Origin: an uncultured Amylibacter sp.
GTDB taxonomy: Bacteria; Pseudomonadota; Alphaproteobacteria; Rhodobacterales; Rhodobacteraceae
DNA: 10,153 bases
Reading direction: 5' to 3'
Assembly: GCA_938001995.1 (NCBI GenBank)
Contig: CALLAV010000254.1
Location: 1 to 10,153 of the forward strand
Part shown: positions 1 to 5,900 of the stretch, piece after piece
How positions within the stretch are numbered: the first letter of the stretch is position 1
Layout of the letters: each line of letters begins with the position of its first letter
Notes under the pieces: generated by a model
Told to the model about the DNA's origin: nothing
The model's database searches: none
What the model saw: only the letters and a program-made list of their open reading frames with translations
Translations under genes and position numbers: made by a program

Positions 1-1325
1 TAGGTGTTCACCCAAACAATCCCCGCCTTCACGGCCTTAGACACCCGCAAAGACCGCGCTGAGTCCCGTGTGAAAATCCCTGCCGCCAACCCGTGCTCGG
101 TATCATTGGCCAGCCGCACGGCTTCTATTTCGGTTTTGAACCGAACAACGCTAACAACGGGGCCAAACAATTCCGTATCGACGATCCGCAGATCATGGCT
201 CGGGCAATCCACAATCGTCGGCTCAAAGTAGATCCCATCGAGACCTTCGGGAACATTCCCCCCCGCACGGATCACCGCACCCTCGGTGACCGCGTGGGCC
301 ACTTCGCGTTTGATATGATCCTGCTGGGCTTGTGTACACAGCGGCCCCATTTCGGTTTCATCCAGCATCGGATCGCCGATCTTCACCGACTTGGCCACAG
401 CCGCTAGCCGTTCAATAAACTCATCCGCGATATCTTCGTGCAACAACAACCGCGAGCCAGCCACACAGGACTGCCCCGTGGCCGCAAATATCCCGCCAAC
501 GGACCCATTCACGGCGCTTTCAATATCCGCGTCGTCAAACACAATAAAAGGAGATTTCCCGCCGAGTTCCAAGGACACTTCTGCAAAGTTATTGGCCGTA
601 TTCTGGATTACATGCCGCGCAGATGTGGGACCACCGGTAAAGGAAACCCGCGCCACTTTCTTGTGACTGGTCAACACCTTACCGCAGGGATCGCCGTGCC
701 CCGAAATGATGTTCACCACCCCGTCAGGAATGCCTGCCTCTGCGATCAGTTTACCGAACTCGAGGATCGGTGCAGCCGCATGTTCGGACGTCTTCAACAC
801 AATCGTATTGCCCGCCGCCAGCGCTGGCCCAATCTTCACCGCAGACAAAAACAACTGGCTGTTCCAAGGCACGACTGCAGCGATCACACCGAGCGGTTCG
901 CGGTGCGTAAACACAAACAAATCAGGTTTATCAATCGGAAGGGTTTCCCCCATAATCTTGTCCGCCGCCCCCGCGAAGAACTGGAAGAACTCCGCGATAT
1001 AGGTCGCTTGCCAACGCGTTTCCTTCAGCATCTTACCCGTGTCACGTGTTTCCATCGCACCGAGCTTTTCTGAATTCTCTGCCAGCAAATCACCCAACTT
1101 ACGCAAACACTGCCCCCGCTGCGTCGGCGTCATCGCGGGCCACGCGCCTGTGTTAAACGCCCGATCCGCTGCTTCCACTGCCCGGTTCACATCATCGGCC
1201 GTGGCCTCTGGGATCACGGCCCAATCCTGACCTGTGGCAGGGTTAAAGCTGGTGAAATTACCACCGTCCGACGCCTCAACCCATTCGCCGTCGATCAGCA
1301 TCTTAAACTCTGTCAAATCAGACAT
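1..1325 (-). CDS. NAD(P)-dependent aldehyde dehydrogenase, 3' end cut off by the window
   Basis: This enzyme should oxidise an aldehyde to a carboxylate with NAD(P)+ in the cytoplasm. I translated it from the complement: 441 codons are present, starting at ATG 1325-1323, with no stop before the window edge. Relatives are about 480-500 aa, so roughly 40-60 residues are missing. Seen in the translation: VVPWN with Asn155, LKTSEHA with Lys178 for cofactor binding, a FTGG loop, LELGGKSP with the general-base Glu253, and GQSCVAG with the catalytic Cys287. A late ELFGP motif and the AGIVWVN segment are also present. All catalytic residues are therefore intact. The start overlaps the stop of the upstream flavin reductase by 8 bp, so translation is probably coupled; a GGGACGG stretch precedes the ATG. 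It resembles betaine-aldehyde or semialdehyde dehydrogenases, but the substrate cannot be read from sequence. In context it probably oxidises an aldehyde made by the nearby oxygenases or the alcohol dehydrogenase. Confidence 0.95.
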   Translation of the reverse strand, partial: MSDLTEFKMLIDGEWVEASDGGNFTSFNPATGQDWAVIPEATADDVNRAVEAADRAFNTGAWPAMTPTQRGQCLRKLGDLLAENSEKLGAMETRDTGKMLKETRWQATYIAEFFQFFAGAADKIMGETLPIDKPDLFVFTHREPLGVIAAVVPWNSQLFLSAVKIGPALAAGNTIVLKTSEHAAAPILEFGKLIAEAGIPDGVVNIISGHGDPCGKVLTSHKKVARVSFTGGPTSARHVIQNTANNFAEVSLELGGKSPFIVFDDADIESAVNGSVGGIFAATGQSCVAGSRLLLHEDIADEFIERLAAVAKSVKIGDPMLDETEMGPLCTQAQQDHIKREVAHAVTEGAVIRAGGNVPEGLDGIYFEPTIVDCPSHDLRIVDTELFGPVVSVVRFKTEIEAVRLANDTEHGLAAGIFTRDSARSLRVSKAVKAGIVWVNT

Positions 1326-1821
1326 TTTCCGTCCCTTTCGTAAATTCACCAAACGCCCCGTCGAAATAGATCAGCGGCGGCTTCTCCGATGATCCCGCCC
1401 AACTGACCGTTCCAAAAAACGCGGTGTGACTGCCCTGCTCCACCGCTTGCACGACATCACAGGAAAAGCTGGTGCTGTCTTCCAGATGGGGTGCATCCCA
1501 ATCTTTGTGCGGCACGTCAGAAAAACGGTTTCCCACTTGCAAGTCATCCGATCCCGCGAACCGCATCGCCTTGTCCGACGCGCCTTTGGGCAGCACACAC
1601 ACCGCGTAATTCTGATTCTCGCGCACCGCTTTCGCGATGCGACTGTCGCTGCGCAAACAGACCATCACCGTGGGCGGATCAGCAGAAACAGAGGCAAAAG
1701 CACTGACCGTCGCCCCATGCTTGCCTGCGGGTCCATTGGTCGTAACAACGGTGACCGAAGCCGCCACATGCCGCATGGCGCTGATAAAGTCATCGCGATC
1801 AACAGGTTGGCGTGCGCTCAC
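1318..1821 (-). CDS. Flavin reductase (HpaC/FMN-reductase-like domain), 167 aa, GTG start
   Basis: This is a stand-alone NAD(P)H:flavin oxidoreductase of the short split-barrel family (HpaC-like). Such proteins reduce FMN or FAD for an oxygenase partner. Seen: the family start DDFISAMRHVAASVTVVTT, then GATVSAFASVSADPP (around residues 36-50) and a C-terminal block with SHTAFFGTV (131-139) and PPLIYFDGAFGEF (148-160). I chose the GTG at 1821-1819 rather than the in-frame TTG 30 bases upstream. An AGGGGG ribosome-binding sequence (complement of 1831-1836) sits 9 nt before the GTG, and the extra ten residues would add nothing conserved. It is followed with an 8-bp overlap by the aldehyde dehydrogenase and is divergent from the LysR gene. 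No flavin-dependent monooxygenase lies next to it in the window, so the electron acceptor is unknown. Family assignment is strong; the partner is inference. Confidence 0.92.
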   Translation of the reverse strand: MSARQPVDRDDFISAMRHVAASVTVVTTNGPAGKHGATVSAFASVSADPPTVMVCLRSDSRIAKAVRENQNYAVCVLPKGASDKAMRFAGSDDLQVGNRFSDVPHKDWDAPHLEDSTSFSCDVVQAVEQGSHTAFFGTVSWAGSSEKPPLIYFDGAFGEFTKGTENV

Positions 1822-1830
1822 TTTAGTATT

Positions 1831-1836
1831 CCCCCT
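1831..1836 (-). promoter_or_regulatory. Ribosome-binding site that decides the flavin reductase start
   Basis: On the complement this reads AGGGGG, 9 nt before the GTG at 1821. It lies downstream of the alternative TTG at 1851, so it supports the shorter 167-aa protein. Confidence 0.7.
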
Positions 1837-1856
1837 AAATGTGTTCAGCAACTGGC

Positions 1857-1868
1857 GTGTTCAAACAC
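1857..1868. promoter_or_regulatory. Candidate operator palindrome GTGTT-N2-AACAC
   Basis: This is a perfect inverted repeat of two 5-bp arms with a 2-bp centre. It lies 36 bp upstream of the flavin reductase GTG and 20 bp upstream of the candidate -35 box for lysR. A partly matching direct repeat begins at 1841. Position and symmetry suggest a regulator site, but no binding is shown. Confidence 0.4.
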
Positions 1869-1888
1869 TATTGCCCGATTCTATCTAT

Positions 1889-1916
1889 TTGAAAAACGAA
1901 TTTTACCGCATATAAA
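1889..1916 (+). promoter_or_regulatory. Candidate sigma-70-type promoter for lysR
   Basis: TTGAAA at 1889-1894 and TATAAA at 1911-1916 are separated by 16 bp. This is a good match to the housekeeping consensus, and it places transcription start about 20 nt before the lysR ATG at 1942. The short leader has no clear Shine-Dalgarno sequence. Confidence 0.5.
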
Positions 1917-1941
1917 GTTCGAAATTATCGAATTGTTAACA

Positions 1942-2799
1942 ATGAACCTGTCAAACCTGCAAACCTTCCTCGCTATTGTCGAAACGGGCAGCCTAATCCG
2001 CGCGTCCGAGCGCCTAAACGTGACCCAATCCACTGTGACGGCACGGCTCAAAAATCTCGAAGATCACTTGGGCCAAACGCTATTCATTCGCCAGAAAACT
2101 GGCGCGGTCCTAACAGCAAGAGGTGTTAAACTGCGCCGCTACGCAGAGGTCATGGTAGAACTCTGGAACCAAGCGCGCCAGGAAACCGCCCTCCCCGCAG
2201 GTGTTGAGGCGCTTGTCAATATCGGCTGCCAATCGGATCTGCGCACAGGCCTTGGGCAGCGGTTCTTGAATGAAATCCGACACCTGCCTACCCCTTTAGC
2301 CGTTAGCGCGTGGTCAGGGTCTGAAACAGACTTGGCCCAATGGCTGACAAGCGGCTTGGTCGATCTAGCAGTCACATATCACACCGCAACAGAGGACGGA
2401 TTTCGGCTGCACAGTTTGGCGGATGACACATTGGTTTTAACATCTACCAACCCCGACAGCCCCATGCGGTTCGATCCATTGTATGTATTTGTCGAGGGCG
2501 GTGAACAGTTTGGGCGCGACCACGCTGCGTTTTACGCAAATGCCGACACCGCACGGATGAGTTTTGGGTCAGCCAATTGGGCGTTAGAGCATGTTTTGGC
2601 GGCGGGTGGCTCCGCGTATTTGCCGCACCGAATGATCGCGACACATTTGTCGTCTGGGCGATTGCACCTCATTGAGGACGCGCCTAAGTTTACCCGCAAG
2701 ACCTATCTGATTGTGAACGAAAAAGCGGCCGAAGGATGGGACTGGTTGCCCTCCATTATTGACCGTTTGCGCAGTCCAAACGAAAGCATCACACTGTGA
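1942..2799 (+). CDS. LysR-family transcriptional regulator, 285 aa
   Basis: This is a DNA-binding regulator, probably responding to a substrate or intermediate of the surrounding pathway. The N-terminal winged helix-turn-helix is clear: MNLSNLQTFLAIVETGS, then SERLNVTQSTVTARLKNLE (residues 22-40) and the wing region LGQTLFIRQKTGAVLTARG. A linker (about 65-88) and a LysR-type effector-binding domain (about 90-280) follow. The reading frame is open far upstream, but the conserved domain begins exactly at ATG 1942, just after a good promoter; the upstream part is the shadow of the opposite flavin reductase. At 285 aa it is slightly short for the family (about 290-310) but complete. The stop overlaps the GTG start of the M20 hydrolase by 4 bp, so regulator and hydrolase are probably co-translated. 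It is divergent from the flavin reductase, so regulation of that operon and of itself is the natural inference. Confidence 0.93.
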   Translation: MNLSNLQTFLAIVETGSLIRASERLNVTQSTVTARLKNLEDHLGQTLFIRQKTGAVLTARGVKLRRYAEVMVELWNQARQETALPAGVEALVNIGCQSDLRTGLGQRFLNEIRHLPTPLAVSAWSGSETDLAQWLTSGLVDLAVTYHTATEDGFRLHSLADDTLVLTSTNPDSPMRFDPLYVFVEGGEQFGRDHAAFYANADTARMSFGSANWALEHVLAAGGSAYLPHRMIATHLSSGRLHLIEDAPKFTRKTYLIVNEKAAEGWDWLPSIIDRLRSPNESITL

Positions 2800-3959
2800 A
2801 AACGCTAGAAATACTTAGTCATCTAATCCGCTATGATACCGTGTCGGCCAACCCAAACCTTGACCTGATCAATTGGTGTGCAGAGCTGATCCAAACTGCG
2901 GGCGGCGACGTAACTTTGATCCCAGACGCCACTGGCAAAAAGGCGAACCTCTACGCCACAATCGGCCCCAAAGACCGCGCGGGTGTTATGCTTTCAGGTC
3001 ACACAGACGTTGTGCCTGTAGAGGGCCAAGCATGGACCAAACCACCGTTCGATCTGACCTTTGAAGACGGCAAATACTTTGGCCGTGGGACTTGCGACAT
3101 GAAAGGTTTCGTCGCTGCTGCCCTTGCCGCTGGATTACAAGCTGCGCAAAAAGACCTTACAACTCCCCTCCACCTCGCGTTTTCGTATGATGAAGAGATC
3201 GGCTGTATTGGTGTGCGTTCACTTGTGGATATGCTGGCAAAGGCCCCCATCAAACCCGCATTTTGTATCGTTGGTGAACCCACCTCAATGCAGGTGGCTG
3301 TGGGGCACAAAGGCAAGATGGCAGCGAAGGCCATTATGCACGGGCGCGCGGGTCATTCCGCCCTTGCACCCATGGCCGTGAACGCGATTTACATGGCTGT
3401 GGATTTCATTAACGTGCTGCGCGACATTCAGGATCGCCTTGCTACCAATGGCGCGCAAGATGCGGATTACAGCGTGCCCTACACGACCCTGCATGTGGGC
3501 AAAATTAACGCGGGCGTGGCGCTCAACATCGTGCCAGATCGCTGCGAAGTATTGTTCGAAATCCGCTCGCTCAGTGAAGACAACCCAGATGCGTTGATGG
3601 AAGAAATCCGCACCCGCGCCGATGAAATTGTTGCGCAGTATCAATCCGTTGCCCCCGAAGTGGCAATTGAAATCGAACCTACGCCAAACACCTACCCAGG
3701 CCTGACCACACCCAAAGAAGCCAAAGTTGTGCAGTTCGTCAAATCCCTTCTTGGGGCCAACGACACGATGAAAGTGGCCTTTGGAACCGAAGGCGGATTG
3801 TTTTCGTCCCAAGTCGGCATCCCAACGGTGGTTTGCGGGCCGGGGTCTATGGATCAGGGCCACAAGCCAGACGAGTTTGTCAGCGCCGATCAACTGGCGA
3901 AATGTGATCAGATGCTTGCAAACCTGCTTACCCGTCTAGAAGCAGGCATCGACGTTTAA
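2796..3959 (+). CDS. M20-family amidohydrolase, acetylornithine deacetylase (ArgE)-like, 387 aa
   Basis: This is a zinc-dependent hydrolase of the ArgE/DapE/M20 family, which cleaves N-acyl groups from amino acids in the cytoplasm. Metal and catalytic residues are all visible: SGHTDVVP with His69 and Asp71, GRGTCDMKG with Asp101, SYDEEIG with Glu133/Glu134, CIVGEPT with Glu161, and a C-terminal DQGHKPDE with His356. The lid/dimer domain occupies about 180-290 and includes GRAGHSA. Length fits ArgE (about 380-390). The start is GTG 2796, overlapping the lysR stop as GTGA; there is no good ribosome-binding site, so translation is probably coupled to lysR. The family name points to N-acetylornithine. 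However, co-transcription with a regulator inside an oxygenase cluster suggests a catabolic N-acyl or N-formyl amino acid substrate instead (inference). Its stop codon overlaps that of the convergent Rieske gene. Confidence 0.93.
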   Translation: MKTLEILSHLIRYDTVSANPNLDLINWCAELIQTAGGDVTLIPDATGKKANLYATIGPKDRAGVMLSGHTDVVPVEGQAWTKPPFDLTFEDGKYFGRGTCDMKGFVAAALAAGLQAAQKDLTTPLHLAFSYDEEIGCIGVRSLVDMLAKAPIKPAFCIVGEPTSMQVAVGHKGKMAAKAIMHGRAGHSALAPMAVNAIYMAVDFINVLRDIQDRLATNGAQDADYSVPYTTLHVGKINAGVALNIVPDRCEVLFEIRSLSEDNPDALMEEIRTRADEIVAQYQSVAPEVAIEIEPTPNTYPGLTTPKEAKVVQFVKSLLGANDTMKVAFGTEGGLFSSQVGIPTVVCGPGSMDQGHKPDEFVSADQLAKCDQMLANLLTRLEAGIDV

Positions 3960-5059
3960 GCCAGCGCAGCGGACCGCGCCGCCATCCACAATTGGAAATC
4001 TCGTACCGTACCCTCATAATCTGCACCCGCGAGCGGGCCACCCGTAGCATGACGGGAATGCAGCGCCTTTTGCATGGTCTCCAACTTCTCGCGGTCTTCG
4101 CGGTTTACTTCGTTCCACACGGCAATTCGATCCGCCAAAAGACCGTCATCCAGCTCCTCGCCGTAGGTGGAAAAGGTCCAACGCACCTCGATCTGTTCTA
4201 CATCTAGAGGGAAGATCGACAAAGACACCAACGTCGTGGCTGCCACACTAACCACTTGGTTCGGATAGACTGCAAACAGGGTAGATCGCTTTCGCTCTTC
4301 CTCTGACAAGCCTGCCGCGCCAGTGCCACGCCCCGCCGCAGTGTCAGGATAATTTGCAAAATAGGACGTGAACCCAGCACCCGAAGGCCCTTTGCGTGAC
4401 AGCCCTGTTGGCGTGTAGTGGTGCAGCGTTTCAGGGTGGACCACAGACAGGTGATAGCCTTCCATAAAATTCTCAACCAAGGCTTTCCAATTGCAATTCC
4501 AGACCTCTGTTGCGGTGTGGATATGGCGAAAATTCTCTGGCTCGTAGGGGGCTATCAGTGCATCTAACTCAGACAGATCAAACGGATCAGGCGCTTGGGA
4601 CAAAGACGCATAGATGAATCCATTATGAACCCGACTTTCGAACGCGGGCAGTGCACAGGTTTTCACATCAAATCCCGTGTTTTTCATGCGCGGCGCAGAC
4701 AGCAATTGCCCATCTGGCGCATAGGCCCAAGCGTGATAGGGACATACATGCCGCTTCGTATTTCCAGCCCCCTGCGCCACAGGCATTCCGCGATGACGGC
4801 ACGCATTTGAAAGGACTTTGATCCCCCCATCCGCGCGGGTAATCAACAGCGGTTCATTCAGCACATGTTGCGTGAAATAATCGCCGTCATTCGGGAGCTC
4901 GTCCGCGCGACCAAGACAATGCCAGCCCGTTTGCAAAACCGTTTCACATTCCCAGGCAAAAAGACTTGGGTCAGTGTAAAATTTGCCGGGCATGCTCGTC
5001 GGCCCGTCGGCTGGACTGGCAGCGACACTCACCAATTTTTCGCGCAAATGCTGGGTCAT
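3956..5059 (-). CDS. Rieske [2Fe-2S] oxygenase alpha subunit 1, 367 aa
   Basis: This is a Rieske non-heme iron oxygenase, expected to hydroxylate, demethylate or cleave its substrate using O2 and electrons from a reductase. The Rieske cluster ligands are Cys87 and His89 (NACRHRG) and Cys106 and His109 (VCPYHAW). The mononuclear iron site is in the NCNWKALVENFMEGYH region: His203, His208, and bridging Glu200 where many family members have Asp. A third carboxylate ligand probably lies near Asp354 (TVRDFQLWM), by alignment with Rieske 2. It is about the size of homotrimeric alpha-only oxygenases and resembles the choline/carnitine/glycine-betaine oxygenase branch. An AAGGAG ribosome-binding site lies 7 nt upstream of the ATG. 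It is last in the minus-strand operon, 78 bp after the broken acetyltransferase, and overlaps the M20 hydrolase stop by 4 bp tail-to-tail. Substrate unknown; a quaternary or N-methyl amine is the best guess. Confidence 0.94.
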   Translation of the reverse strand: MTQHLREKLVSVAASPADGPTSMPGKFYTDPSLFAWECETVLQTGWHCLGRADELPNDGDYFTQHVLNEPLLITRADGGIKVLSNACRHRGMPVAQGAGNTKRHVCPYHAWAYAPDGQLLSAPRMKNTGFDVKTCALPAFESRVHNGFIYASLSQAPDPFDLSELDALIAPYEPENFRHIHTATEVWNCNWKALVENFMEGYHLSVVHPETLHHYTPTGLSRKGPSGAGFTSYFANYPDTAAGRGTGAAGLSEEERKRSTLFAVYPNQVVSVAATTLVSLSIFPLDVEQIEVRWTFSTYGEELDDGLLADRIAVWNEVNREDREKLETMQKALHSRHATGGPLAGADYEGTVRDFQLWMAARSAALA

Positions 5060-5066
5060 GGGCAGG

Positions 5067-5072
5067 CTCCTT
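5067..5072 (-). promoter_or_regulatory. Strong ribosome-binding site for Rieske oxygenase 1
   Basis: The complement reads AAGGAG, 7 nt before the ATG at 5059. It is the strongest Shine-Dalgarno match in the catabolic block and fixes the start codon. It also gives this last gene its own efficient initiation, independent of the damaged gene upstream. Confidence 0.75.
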
Positions 5073-5105
5073 TTTGACTTTGAAAGGATGCCACGGGTGG
5101 CGATT

Positions 5106-5127
5106 GGGTCTGGCTTATTAGCGACCC
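5106..5127 (-). other. Small hairpin in the leader of Rieske oxygenase 1
   Basis: On the minus strand GGGTC and GACCC flank GCT-AATA-AGC, so an 8-bp stem can form with a 2-nt bulge and a 4-nt loop. No T-run follows, so it is not a convincing terminator. It lies between the acetyltransferase pseudogene and Rieske 1 and could be an RNA-stability or processing element, or chance. Confidence 0.3.
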
Positions 5128-5293
5128 CAAAACGCCGCTATTGATCAATCATTCGTGTCATATGTAAATGATCCAATTGGCCATAGGCGCGCAACGCAGG
5201 CACGTTGGATTGGCATTTTATCTGAAAACCAATGTGTTGGTAAAACCCAACCGCAGGATTCGCTACACTGACATCGAGACTCAGCGACGTCGC

Positions 5294-5453
5294 GCCAATG
5301 GCCTTGGCCCTTGCTTCTGCATGATTAACCAGAATTACACCAAGGCCTGTCTTTTGCGCGGACACATGAACCGCCAGATCGAGAATATAAAAAGCACTTG
5401 GATCAGGATCAAGGAACAAGGCGTCAATATGGTCGGCCAGCTCTGAAGACAAA
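5294..5453. repeat. 160-bp tandem repeat, copy A
   Basis: This is the first of two head-to-tail copies with a period of exactly 160 bp, compared base by base. The copies differ at 8 positions: 5360, 5362, 5371, 5372, 5394, 5413, 5432 and 5457 against the same positions plus 160. This copy belongs to the 3' (C-terminal) part of the acetyltransferase pseudogene. Confidence 0.95.
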
Positions 5454-5613
5454 GCCAATGGCCTTGGCCCTTGCTTCTGCATGATTAACCAGAATTACAC
5501 CAAGGCCTGTCTTTTGCGCAGTCACATGAATAGCCAGATCGAGAATATAAAAATCACTTGGATCAGGATCAAAGAACAAGGCGTCAATATGATCGGCCAG
5601 CTCTGAAGACAAA
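5454..5613. repeat. 160-bp tandem repeat, copy B
   Basis: This second copy belongs to the 5' (N-terminal) part of the acetyltransferase pseudogene. The short sequence GCCaATGGCC occurs at the start of both copies (5294, 5454), and GCCgATGGCC follows the second (5614). These three sites suggest the duplication joined at this 10-bp microhomology. Confidence 0.95.
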
Positions 5614-5900
5614 GCCGATGGCCCGCGCAGGGTTTCAGACTGCATCATCCGCGCCTCTAATTCTGATGCGGGGAAAGCATTGATGAGGCCACAAACGTCA
5701 CCATTTTGGATCGCCAACGTGGTTGCATCATGGCTGTTGGATGCGCCACTCGTTGGCCATTCAGCCGCCAAAACCTCTGCCCAGCCCTCAAAACTTTGAA
5801 ACTCTAAACCGATCAAGACTGGATCTTCGGACCAGATCAGTTCCGCTATGCGCGGTGCATAGTCTTCGGGGGTTGCAGATCGCAGCAGCATCCAATCACC

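Larger units (their letters stand above)
1822..1941. promoter_or_regulatory. Divergent intergenic control region between flavin reductase and lysR
   Basis: This 120-bp AT-rich gap separates the divergently read flavin reductase/aldehyde dehydrogenase pair from the LysR gene, the classic position for a LysR operator. It contains a perfect 5+2+5 palindrome, GTGTTcaAACAC, at 1857-1868. A related copy, GTGTTCAgcAAC, lies 16 bp away at 1841-1852. Further dyads near the lysR start are TTCGAA (1918-1923) and GTTAAC (1935-1940). I infer that the LysR protein binds here and controls both directions; which dyad it uses is unknown. Confidence 0.55.
5138..5891 (-). pseudogene. GNAT-family N-acetyltransferase, frameshifted by an internal 160-bp tandem duplication
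   Basis: Two overlapping frames (ATG 5891 to stop 5424, and 5482 to stop 5138) together encode one GNAT acetyltransferase. The first holds the N-terminal part and the acetyl-CoA loop QKTGLGVIL, then leaves frame after KAIG and ends in an unrelated tail. The second repeats the ALSSELADHIDALF..QKTGLG..AKAIG segment and continues into the C-terminal motif NPAVGFYQHIGF. Removing one 160-bp copy (160 = 3x53+1) would restore a protein of about 197 aa, normal for the family. As it stands, neither fragment is a full GNAT fold: the first lacks the last strands and helix, and the second lacks the first strands. The ATG at 5891 has a GAGGTGA ribosome-binding site that overlaps the stop of the fusion flavin reductase. 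The gene would have acetylated an unknown small molecule. An assembly artefact is possible, but the copies differ at 8 positions, which argues against it. Confidence 0.85.

Noticed and set aside
93..1230. Several plus-strand open frames across the aldehyde dehydrogenase
   Set aside because: They are antisense shadows of a fully conserved aldehyde dehydrogenase and show no domain features.
1822..1851. Longer flavin reductase starting at TTG 1851
   Set aside because: The AGGGGG ribosome-binding site lies downstream of the TTG and upstream of GTG 1821. The ten extra residues are not family-like.
1426..1941. N-terminal extension of the plus-strand frame that contains lysR (457 codons in all)
   Set aside because: The conserved LysR domain starts at ATG 1942, after a promoter-like pair. 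The upstream part is antisense to the flavin reductase and matches nothing.
3285..3893. 202-codon minus-strand frame inside the M20 hydrolase
   Set aside because: It is an antisense shadow rich in His, Trp and Arg. The plus frame carries every metal-binding motif.
5294..5613. The 160-bp repeat as a CRISPR array or mobile element
   Set aside because: There are only two long head-to-tail units inside a coding gene, with no spacers, no terminal inverted repeats and no transposase.
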